NCBI GenBank assembly: GCA_026002025.1
Contig: BOAU01000106.1
Location: 1 to 5,682, forward strand
Direction of reading: 5' to 3'
Length of the DNA: 5,682 nucleotides
Source: Spirochaetia bacterium
Lineage (GTDB): Bacteria; Spirochaetota; Spirochaetia; Treponematales; Breznakiellaceae
Positions 1 through 5,682 of the stretch are shown piece after piece. The position numbers were made by a program, and so were the translations under genes. How positions within the stretch are numbered: the stretch's first letter is position 1; each line of letters begins with the position of its first letter. The notes under the pieces were generated by a model. That model worked only from the letters and a program-made list of their open reading frames with translations, did not search any database and was not told the DNA's origin.

Positions 1-2988
1 ATTTATCTTATTGTTTTCCACATCGTTCTTTTTCTGGGCAAGACAGAAAATTACCCCCGGCGTGATTATTTCAGTTTCCATGCTGTCCTTGGGGACAGCT
101 TTACATTTACCGATGGCGTACATCCCCAGGGGGGAATCTTCAAGGCGCTTTTTGTTATTTGCTATAAAATCAGAAAGTTCAAGGCGGAAATCGTCAAGGG
201 TAAAATCGGTAAGGGAGATGGTTTCGTCCATGTCTTCAAGGTCGAGGATTTCGTCTTTAAGGCGCAAGAGCTGCGAATTACGGTAATTAAGCTCGTCGCT
301 TACCAGTTCTTCTATTTGATCGGATTTTAGGATATTGTCATCGGCGGTTGCGGAAATATCAACAAGGGCCATGCGGGATTCCACCCGGCTTTTAAGGTTG
401 ATGTATTTTTCAAGATCATTGGTAGGCCAAAAATTTACCAGTTTAATCGTTTCATTGACGCTGCCGATACGGTCTATGCGGCCAAAACGTTGTATTATCC
501 GCACGGGGTTCCAGTGGATGTCGTAATTTACCATAAAATCGCAGTCCTGCAAATTCTGGCCTTCGCTGATACAATCGGTGGCGAACAGAATGTCTATTTC
601 TTTTTCGCCGCAAAGTGTACTTTGCGAATTTTGTGCCCGCTTTTTTGCACGGGGAGAAAAATTCGTCAAAATACTGTCGTAATCATTTTTGCCGAATGTT
701 GTTTTTGATCCTGAACCATAGACCAGGGCGCTTTCAAGATGCAACTCCTTTGTTATCCACGGTTCCAGATTATTGTAAAGATAATCGGCAGTATCATAAA
801 ATGCGGTAAAAATAATAACTTTCTTATTGTTTTTGTTGAATGGATTATTGATTTTTTCAAAAATGATTTTTTTGAGTTCGCCAAGTTTTGCGTCCCGTTC
901 GGGGTTTACTGCCGATGCGTTATTGTAGAGGCTTACCAGGGCGTCCCGGTCTTTCAATAGATCGGCAGCCCATTCATCGAGTTTTAAGTCTTCAAGACGA
1001 AACTTGATTTTTTTGCCGACAAGCCACGCTTCGGCGTCTTCGGCGTCCCATGATTCACTTTCAAGTTCTTCGGTAGATGGCATTATTTCTTCAACAATAG
1101 TATCATTTTTGTTTTTCGTTTTGTCAAAATCTTTTATTCTACCCAGTACAACATCAATTTTTTTGATGGTACGATCCAGCGTTATTTTGAAGGATTCTAT
1201 GGAGCTTTCAAGACGCTTGAGGAAATTCACCCGCATCATGCCGATAAGGAAATGCTCGCGGCCTGCCTGGGTAAACTGCTTCTGGCCTTCGATTGCCGCC
1301 GCCGATTCGTAGGATGCCTTCTTATCATCTTTGATATATTTTGAAGGATTAAAAATTGAAAGCTGGTAGGTATCAATTTGGTCTTTAATTCTATCGTAAG
1401 AGGGGAAATAGTTTTTCGTGTCAATTTCCGGGTAAATGGCAAGGGGCTTTTCTCGGCGGGGAAAGCTGCCGATTGCTTCCATGTCATAGAAGCCTGAGAT
1501 ATGTTTTCGGGAGCGGGCTATGGTCAACTCGTCAAGCAGTTTGAAGAACCCCGCGTCAAGGCGCTGCAGCAGTTCTTTTGTCCTGCGGTCTTTATTTTTA
1601 GGGTCGGCCCAGCGGGTAAAGTTTGCCTGGGCGATTCTTAAGATTTCGCTGTAGCTTGCAATGCCGCAGGTTTCAAGCAGCGCGTCTTCTTTCCCACCGG
1701 TGATAAAAGCAATTTGATTTCGTAAATCCCGCAGGGTATTGTTTACCGGCGTTGCGGAAAGAAGCAACACCTTGGTTTGATAGCCGCCTCTAATTATTTT
1801 TTCCATGAGCCAGGAAGCGCGGTTCATCACGGTAACGCCCTCTTTTTCTTTTACTTCGGCGTTCCCCCTGAAGTTATGGGATTCGTCGATGACAACAAGA
1901 TCGTAGGCGCTCCAGTCAAAATCTGCAAGGTCGATATTATTCGCGCCGGATTTTCCGGAAGTCCTGCCCATATCGGTATGGTACAAAACGGAATAATTAA
2001 AGCGGTCTTTTTTGAAGGGGTTCATTTCATGGTTTTGACTTGACTGATACACCGTCCAGTTCTTTGAAAGTTTTTTTGGGCAAATAACCAGAACCCGGGC
2101 GTTTTGCGCTTCAAAATATTTTATGACAGCCAGCGCCTCATAGGTTTTTCCAAGCCCCACGCTGTCGGCAATTATGCAGCCTGAATATTTCAATATTTTA
2201 TGAATCGCGCCTTTTACGCCGTCTTTTTGAAAATCATAGAGGCAATTCCAAATTTCAGATTCATAGAGGGATGTTTTTTCGTTAAAATATTTGCCCTCTT
2301 TCTGTTCGTCAAGCCATGCGGAAAAAATATGATACAGGGTTTTGTAATAAATGAATTCAGGGGAATTTTCGGCATACAATTGTTCAAGGTAGCCAAGGAC
2401 TTTTTCTTTTACGTCTTCTACCAATTCGCTCGGGCTGTCCCATATCTCATTAAACCAATCAAGCAGGGCTTCCCGGTCGCGGTCGCGGTCAATTATCATG
2501 TTGAGTTCAATATTTTTATCCGCGCCGTGTCCCATACCTAGACCGTGTACGGTAAAATTGGAACTGCCCACAATGGCTTTCTGCCTGCCCCCTGTTTCCG
2601 TGATGTGGTACATTTTGCCGTGGAGAAAATTGGGCTTTACCATGGAACGGATTTCCGCTTTTTCCCGCAGCCATTCCGCGCAGGAGCGGGCAATGTCTTT
2701 CTGAGCTAATTGCTTCTCTGCTGTGATGTGCAGTGAATCATCCTCAAATTTATAGGTTCTGGTATTCAGGTTTTCATCATTTAGGGACACCGATTTTACA
2801 AAGGTCGGTTCGCCGAACAGAAAGCGGAATTTCCCCAGTTTTTGAAAGGCCGTTTTAAGCCTATCCCATGCGTGGATGGTGAAGTATGCGGAAACCACGG
2901 ACATATCGGCGTTTTCGGCTATGGATTCTTGCAGGAATTCGCCTACAGAGCCGTGGTTATGATTGTCGCGGATAGACGATTTGTCCAT
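1..2988 (-). CDS. PLD-like nuclease domain fused to SNF2/RapA-type helicase, 3' end beyond left edge
   Basis: The frame is open for 996 codons from ATG 2988 with no stop and leaves the window on the left. An N-terminal phospholipase-D-like domain (about residues 10-185) carries H123-G-K125 and G141-SSNFT; T130 sits where the HxK(x)4D motif expects Asp. A superfamily 2 helicase core follows: motif I DSVGLGKT (275-282), motif II DESH (368-371), motif III SATP (411-414), motif V ATDCISEGQNL (803-813) and motif VI QRFGRIDRIGS (833-843). About 390 residues, partly charged and helical, separate the two RecA lobes. The order matches the family CDD calls PLDc_N_Snf2_like, putative HKD nucleases fused to SNF2-like helicases. 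The likely role is ATP-driven DNA translocation coupled to end processing or cleavage, in the cytoplasm. A defence role is inference, as the gene beyond the edge is unseen. The start is chosen from the family-like N-terminus (HGSVGEFLQESI) and the adjoining promoter; no Shine-Dalgarno precedes it. Confidence 0.93.
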   Translation of the reverse strand, partial: MDKSSIRDNHNHGSVGEFLQESIAENADMSVVSAYFTIHAWDRLKTAFQKLGKFRFLFGEPTFVKSVSLNDENLNTRTYKFEDDSLHITAEKQLAQKDIARSCAEWLREKAEIRSMVKPNFLHGKMYHITETGGRQKAIVGSSNFTVHGLGMGHGADKNIELNMIIDRDRDREALLDWFNEIWDSPSELVEDVKEKVLGYLEQLYAENSPEFIYYKTLYHIFSAWLDEQKEGKYFNEKTSLYESEIWNCLYDFQKDGVKGAIHKILKYSGCIIADSVGLGKTYEALAVIKYFEAQNARVLVICPKKLSKNWTVYQSSQNHEMNPFKKDRFNYSVLYHTDMGRTSGKSGANNIDLADFDWSAYDLVVIDESHNFRGNAEVKEKEGVTVMNRASWLMEKIIRGGYQTKVLLLSATPVNNTLRDLRNQIAFITGGKEDALLETCGIASYSEILRIAQANFTRWADPKNKDRRTKELLQRLDAGFFKLLDELTIARSRKHISGFYDMEAIGSFPRREKPLAIYPEIDTKNYFPSYDRIKDQIDTYQLSIFNPSKYIKDDKKASYESAAAIEGQKQFTQAGREHFLIGMMRVNFLKRLESSIESFKITLDRTIKKIDVVLGRIKDFDKTKNKNDTIVEEIMPSTEELESESWDAEDAEAWLVGKKIKFRLEDLKLDEWAADLLKDRDALVSLYNNASAVNPERDAKLGELKKIIFEKINNPFNKNNKKVIIFTAFYDTADYLYNNLEPWITKELHLESALVYGSGSKTTFGKNDYDSILTNFSPRAKKRAQNSQSTLCGEKEIDILFATDCISEGQNLQDCDFMVNYDIHWNPVRIIQRFGRIDRIGSVNETIKLVNFWPTNDLEKYINLKSRVESRMALVDISATADDNILKSDQIEELVSDELNYRNSQLLRLKDEILDLEDMDETISLTDFTLDDFRLELSDFIANNKKRLEDSPLGMYAIGKCKAVPKDSMETEIITPGVIFCLAQKKNDVENNKIN

Positions 2989-2994
2989 TCGTCT

Positions 2995-3022
2995 AGTATA
3001 ACACAGGCCTTGCGAATGTTAA
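2995..3022 (-). promoter_or_regulatory. sigma-70-like promoter abutting the helicase start codon
   Basis: On the minus strand TTAACA (3022-3017, five of six bases of TTGACA) and TATACT (3000-2995, five of six of TATAAT) are separated by 16 bp. The A of the helicase ATG is the seventh base after the -10 hexamer, which is where transcription would normally begin. The predicted mRNA is therefore leaderless, in keeping with the absence of a purine-rich ribosome site before the ATG. The six bases between box and start are AGACGA. The assignment is by eye from consensus match and spacing. Confidence 0.7.
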
Positions 3023-3062
3023 AGTAGGCCGTTGGGTCGTCCCCTTAGTGCATACGCCGCTT

Positions 3063-3173
3063 TCAAAATGTGTAGGTGATCGCTACCTTCACGAAGCCGT
3101 TGTCGTGGGACGGGTTGTATACCGCGTCATCCCTGCCCTTAAGGTCGCCGGTAATATTGGCGGCGACTTTCAT
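3063..3173 (-). pseudogene. C-terminal remnant of an outer-membrane beta-barrel protein (36 codons)
   Basis: This short frame opens at ATG 3173 inside the ATGA overlap with the LolA-like stop and ends with TGA at 3065-3063. A good ribosome site, GGGAGGG at 3184-3178, lies within the 3' end of the upstream gene four bases before the ATG, so the start signals look authentic. The peptide begins MKVAANITGDLKG, continues through a polar turn (RDDAVYNPSHDN) and ends GFVKVAITYTF. Alternating residues and a terminal Phe are the hallmark of the last two strands and the BAM-recognised signal of an outer-membrane barrel. There is no signal peptide and far too little sequence for a barrel. I infer that the third gene of the export operon lost its interior and kept its start and its 3' end. 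A genuine tiny protein is possible but less likely. Confidence 0.6.
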
Positions 3174-3955
3174 CTTGCCCTCCCGGTCTCAAGGTACGCC
3201 GTAGTAAACACCCCTTCTGGAATCGGATCGTCATATTTTGTGATGTCCATGTAGATCGTTGTCGAGGTGCCTGCCGTCACGGTGGAAATTTTTATCTGCG
3301 TTGGGGTGTCCCGCCCCTGAAGATCTTTGTAGACAGCTATTTCCATCACCTTGCCAAGGGCGCCACGCTTGTCGTAAAGCTCCCGTTTGTAAATCCGGTA
3401 ATTCGTCTTGTCTATCCACGTGAGCGTTTTAGAGTACTGGTAATCGTTTCCCTTGGGCAGGGATTGGATAACATAACAGGAAGTGCCGTTGAAGGTTTCC
3501 TCCCGCAGCAGTGAGTGCGTGTCGAGACCGGCGTCCCGGTCCATGCTCGACATATCATCATAAGAAAAATCGGTTCCCATAAAGTTACCGCCGCTTTCGG
3601 ACGAGGCGATACGCCGCACCTTGCCGAGGGAGGGTAAAAAAATCCATTGGTCACTTTTGCCCTGGGCGTTGTCTATGGTAAGAAAACGTGTCCCCTTCAC
3701 CGTCGCCGGACTCTGAAAGACAATCACCGTCCGGGCCATACCCTTTGCATCGTCTTTTGCGTACTGATCGATAACCCGCTCTGTGGTGGAACCATCCTTC
3801 GCGGTGATAACCATGCGTGAACGGCTTGACGTGGTGTCCGCCTGAATACGGCTATTCGCCGCCCTTACAATGGAAACCGCATTTTGCGCCGCATCCTGCG
3901 CGTACGCAAAGACAGCGCCGAAAACCAATGTTACAAAAATCGCAGTTCTTTTCAT
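3170..3955 (-). CDS. LolA-like outer-membrane lipoprotein-sorting family protein (periplasmic)
   Basis: The protein is 261 residues, about the usual family length, and looks complete. Residues 1-19 form a Sec signal peptide with a KR n-region, a hydrophobic core and AYA before the likely cleavage at Gln20; there is no lipobox cysteine. The mature part has family hallmarks: GTRFLTID (about 87-94), WIFLPSLGKVRRIASSESGG (about 104-123) and FMGTDFSYDDMSS directly after. These match the LolA-like family (Pfam LolA_like, COG2834-type), a beta-sheet fold that binds lipid or lipoprotein in the periplasm. Genes of this family commonly sit beside MMPL/RND exporters, and here the start overlaps the exporter's stop as ATGA. 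It probably receives a hydrophobic substrate from that exporter and passes it toward the outer membrane. The substrate cannot be told from sequence. It is the only intact member of the operon. Confidence 0.9.
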   Translation of the reverse strand: MKRTAIFVTLVFGAVFAYAQDAAQNAVSIVRAANSRIQADTTSSRSRMVITAKDGSTTERVIDQYAKDDAKGMARTVIVFQSPATVKGTRFLTIDNAQGKSDQWIFLPSLGKVRRIASSESGGNFMGTDFSYDDMSSMDRDAGLDTHSLLREETFNGTSCYVIQSLPKGNDYQYSKTLTWIDKTNYRIYKRELYDKRGALGKVMEIAVYKDLQGRDTPTQIKISTVTAGTSTTIYMDITKYDDPIPEGVFTTAYLETGRAR

Positions 3956-4965
3956 TTAACACTCCTTGGTCCATAAATAAACTTCGGTTTCACCGTAGTT
4001 ATTAAAACGGGAACTACCGTCAGGCTTACCACGGCGCTTAGCAGCATACTCAGCGAGATAAGAGCGCCAAACTGTGCGATGATACGGAACCGGGAAAAAA
4101 AGAGCACCCCAAAGCTGCATCCTACGGAAACCGCGTTGATGAGTATCGCCTTGCCGGAATCTCCAAAAGCCCTGCGCATATAATCACCGCCCGCATCGTA
4201 TTCCCTTTTAATCGCTTCGATGATGTGAATTGTGTAGTCAATTCCAATGCCCACGGCAAGACTGGCAATCATTGCGGTTGATACATTGAGGGTGATACCG
4301 AAGAAGCCCATGATGCCGAAATTGCACATAATCGCGATGGCCAGGGGTAAGGCGGCGATAACACCTGCAGCAAAAGACTTGTAGGAAAACGCGACGATTA
4401 ACAGCACCATAAGCACGGAGACAAAAATTGAGACCGTTTGGGACTGCACGACCAGACGGACAAGCGCCCCTTCCTGGGCAGCGCCGCCTCCGACAAGTAC
4501 GCGCACGTTTTCAGGAAAATGTGCGGCCGCATAATCCTTGATTGCCCGGGTAACGTTCTGCGCGTCCGCCTGCCACTGGCTGTTCACCAGTACTATTGTT
4601 TCTATGGCGGTAGGCTCAAGGGGATCATTGGAAAAGCTGTTCTCCGCATTTCCCGCAAGCAGTATGAGATAATTTGAAATAAGCTGCTGCAGTTCCTCCG
4701 GCGTTTCTTTTCCGTAACGCGCCGGCACCGCCGGTATTCCATAATACGCACGCCCCTCGTAATTCGTCATACGCTCAAGTTCCCGCACCAGGCTCCGGGC
4801 GTTCATATTCGCGTTCTTTCCGGCGGCGGCGTTAATCATGGCAAAGGTGACCGGTGTGCCGGAAAACGCGGGAGCGGCAAGCCGGCTATCATTCATTTGT
4901 TCACTGTTTTGCCCTTCTTCGATTGCCTCTTCAAATCCAAAATCCCCAAACCCCAATTCATCGTT
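3952..4965 (-). pseudogene. MMPL/RND-superfamily exporter, C-terminal half only (5' truncated)
   Basis: About 335 residues of recognisable exporter remain, against roughly 750-900 in whole MMPL/RND proteins. The part starts in an acidic linker (DELGFGDFGFEEAIEEGQ), crosses a periplasmic loop domain, then has five membrane segments: SIFVSVLMVLLIVAF, GVIAALPLAIAIMCNFGIMG, MIASLAVGIGIDYTIHII, ILINAVSVGCSFGVLFF and ISLSMLLSAVVSLTVVPVLI. GIGIDYTIHI is the conserved segment-centre motif of this superfamily. These would be segments 8-12 of a twelve-segment pump; the whole first half and segment 7 are absent. The frame stays open upstream to ATG 5139, but those roughly 58 residues are antisense to the repeat protein and are not exporter sequence. 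No ribosome site precedes an internal start such as ATG at 4896. The 3' end overlaps the LolA-like gene by ATGA, so the operon's distal side is preserved. Intact homologues drive substrate export with proton motive force; this copy is probably inactive. Confidence 0.8.
3962..3967 (-). promoter_or_regulatory. ribosome binding site of the LolA-like gene
   Basis: AAGGAG on the minus strand lies six bases before ATG 3955, within the last codons of the MMPL gene. With the ATGA overlap this fixes the start and indicates translational coupling to the exporter. Confidence 0.8.
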
Positions 4966-4983
4966 TGCGTTATCGCCGGCAGG
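4963..4983. other. rearrangement (or assembly) junction between two gene remnants
   Basis: Recognisable MMPL sequence on the minus strand ends near 4962, at the start of its acidic linker. Recognisable beta-helix repeat on the plus strand begins near 4984. Both genes have lost their 5' ends exactly here, so the breakpoint lies in this short interval. No insertion-sequence end, long direct repeat or integrase site is visible around it. Confidence 0.6.
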
Positions 4984-5436
4984 ATCACGATAAAGGCAGG
5001 GCAGGTAAACGGCGGCAACATATTTGTGGAAAAAGGGGGCTTGCTTACCATGGACGGCGGAACATTCACCAATATTCTGACGAGGGTGCAGCAGGGCGGC
5101 GTGTTTACCATGAACAACGGAACACTGGGCGCCAAACATACCCAGGGCGATGGAACACTTATAGATACGCTGACGGATGTGCAGAAGGGCGGCACGCTCA
5201 CGGTAAATGCAGGAAGCGTAGAGGGCAACGTAGATGTGTCCGGCGTGTTTACCATGAACGGCGGAACATTCAATAGTCCCAGGACGGATGTGAAATCGGG
5301 CGGTACGTTCACGATATATAATTCTCCAGGGACTACTATTACCGCCGGATCACAGGTATACATGAACGGGGTACCTGTTACTACCTCCTGGCCGCCAACG
5401 GGGAGTTGGATTGTCTTCACCATCACAGCACCCTAA
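4981..5436 (+). pseudogene. 3' portion of a beta-helix repeat surface protein (adhesin-like), 5' truncated
   Basis: From about 4984 the plus-strand frame reads as repeated short beta-strand turns, such as ITIKAG, GGLLTMDGGTF, GGVFTMNNGTL, GGTLTVNAGSV, SGVFTMNGGTF and GGTFTIYNSPG. They end in a non-repeated tail (MNGVPVTTSWPPTGS, then WIVFTITAP) and TAA at 5434-5436. Glycine-, threonine- and asparagine-rich units of about 20 residues are typical of right-handed beta-helix passenger or adhesin-like surface proteins, which occur as large paralogous sets in some treponemes. An ATG at 4897 opens the frame, but the codons from there to about 4980 are antisense to the MMPL linker and give no signal peptide, so that start is accidental. 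No autotransporter barrel follows, so the anchoring mode is unknown. The real gene would have been much longer. Function beyond surface exposure cannot be inferred. Confidence 0.65.
4984..5325 (+). repeat. about six degenerate beta-helix coding repeats of roughly 60 bp
   Basis: Equivalent positions (the FTM or LTM strand) start at 4984, 5041, 5101, 5194, 5245 and 5305, giving steps of 57, 60, 93, 51 and 60 bp. All are multiples of three, so the frame is kept. The second half of several units reads TRVQQGG, TDVQKGG or TDVKSGG. The units starting at 5101 and 5245 share 19 identical bases (5097-5115 and 5241-5259), which suggests fairly recent duplication or conversion. Confidence 0.7.
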
Positions 5437-5464
5437 TGCCTGCGTGCGAGGAACTGCCCCGTAT

Positions 5465-5508
5465 AACTCCCGGTGCAAGCAGCCACTTGCTCCGGGGTTC
5501 CGGTGCAA
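5465..5508. terminator. convergent intergenic hairpin with a competing alternative fold; possible bidirectional terminator
   Basis: Fold one pairs AAC 5465-5467 with GTT 5497-5499, CCCGG 5469-5473 with CCGGG 5492-5496, and GCAAG 5475-5479 with CTTGC 5486-5490, around loop CAGCCA, with one T/T mismatch and one bulged T. Fold two pairs TTGC 5487-5490 with GCAA 5505-5508 and CCGG 5492-5495 with CCGG 5500-5503, again with a T/T mismatch, around loop GGTT. The middle arm is shared, so the folds exclude each other. The site lies between two converging gene ends, where a terminator is expected. Neither strand has a convincing T-run after the stem, so classic intrinsic termination is not demonstrated. 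Confidence 0.45.
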
Positions 5509-5522
5509 ACAACATGAAAATT

Positions 5523-5682
5523 TTACCATTCCCGCAGTTTGCTATGATCCGGACTAATAATGCTAAAAGTTTCGCCGGAAGGCATAACCGCATAAAAGCC
5601 TTGTTTGAGAATATACTGCTTTATATTTTCATTCATAACAACACCGGCAATGGCCCCTAAATATTTGCGCTTGTCCTTAAAC
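5523..5682 (-). CDS. C-terminal end of a conserved hypothetical protein (DUF3782-like tail), 5' end beyond right edge
   Basis: The minus-strand frame is open from the right edge (first full codon 5681-5679) for 52 codons and ends with TAA at 5525-5523. The peptide begins FKDKRKYLGAIAGVVMNENI, continues with a YILKQGFYAVMPSGETFSI stretch and ends KLREW. The pattern of a small-residue AIAG helix, then a KQGFY strand, a GETFSI strand and a terminal charged EW resembles the tails of coiled-coil plus PD-(D/E)XK-like hypothetical proteins of the DUF3782 type as I remember them. If that is right, the unseen N-terminus would be a long coiled coil and the catalytic residues would lie in or near the window edge; none can be confirmed here. 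It converges on the repeat-protein remnant with 86 bp between the two stops. It is certainly coding in style, but its function is unknown. Confidence 0.55.
   Translation of the reverse strand, partial: FKDKRKYLGAIAGVVMNENIKQYILKQGFYAVMPSGETFSIISPDHSKLREW

Noticed and set aside
11..960. Several plus-strand frames of 63-91 codons across the left region
   Set aside because: They are all antisense to the helicase, whose motifs are continuous in the minus-strand frame, and none has a recognisable family or start signals.
1236..1487. 83-codon minus-strand frame inside the helicase
   Set aside because: It is an out-of-frame shadow of the helicase reading frame, which continues uninterrupted across it.
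3022..3062. Intrinsic terminator after the barrel remnant
   Set aside because: Only weak GGG/CCC pairing is possible and no T-run follows, so nothing separates the operon's end from the helicase promoter convincingly.
4966..5139. First roughly 58 codons of the 395-codon minus-strand frame as the MMPL N-terminus
   Set aside because: They are antisense to the repeat units (GKHAALLH and GKQAPFFH recur with the repeat period) and show no membrane segment or export-family pattern, so they are read-through beyond the junction.
4893..5426. 177-codon open frame on the minus strand opposite the repeat protein
   Set aside because: It is rich in VPP, NTP and FMV patterns that are just the reverse complement of GGT/ACC-rich repeat codons, has no ribosome site or recognisable domain, and overlaps a frame with clear repeat-protein character.
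5461..5503. Possible integron attC site, because AAC and GTT pair at the base of the hairpin and treponeme integrons are known
   Set aside because: The flanks do not fit the RYYYAAC and GTTRRRY core sites (GTATAAC and GTTCCGG), the stem is shorter than usual attC sites, and no integrase or cassette is in view.
5406..5660. 84-codon plus-strand frame across the convergent intergenic stretch
   Set aside because: It overlaps the end of the repeat protein, the hairpin element and the opposite-strand conserved tail, and has no protein-family character.

Overview
The window looks like chromosomal DNA of a host-associated spirochaete, most likely a gut or oral Treponema. This is inference. It rests on an MMPL/RND exporter paired with a LolA-like periplasmic protein, an outer-membrane barrel end after them, a glycine-rich repeat surface protein, and the tail of a conserved hypothetical protein resembling ones I associate with Treponema. 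No rRNA, tRNA, CRISPR array or insertion sequence is visible.

Layout. The left half (1-2988, minus strand) is one very long gene for a phospholipase-D-like nuclease domain fused to a SNF2/RapA-type superfamily 2 helicase. It is open for 996 codons and runs off the left edge. A strong sigma-70-like promoter lies directly against its start codon (2995-3022), so the predicted transcript is leaderless. This gene is visibly more A/T-rich than what follows and may be an acquired defence or DNA-repair gene.

The middle (3063 to about 4965, minus strand) is an envelope export operon read right to left. It holds the C-terminal half of an MMPL/RND transporter, an intact LolA-like periplasmic protein, and a 36-codon reading frame that looks like the last two strands of an outer-membrane beta-barrel. 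The three are coupled by two ATGA stop/start overlaps. Only the LolA-like gene is whole.

The right end (about 4981-5682) holds the 3' part of a beta-helix repeat surface protein on the plus strand, without its start or signal peptide. It meets the truncated MMPL gene head to head at about 4963-4983. A short convergent intergenic stretch (5437-5522) carries three related inverted/direct arms that can form either of two exclusive hairpins. The last 52 codons of a minus-strand gene enter from the right edge.

The most striking aspects are the helicase with an apparent leaderless start, the head-to-head junction of two gene remnants that one deletion could explain, the barrel gene apparently reduced to its start signals plus its C-terminus, and the switchable hairpin between the two right-hand genes. 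A chimeric or collapsed assembly could also produce the truncations and should be excluded first.
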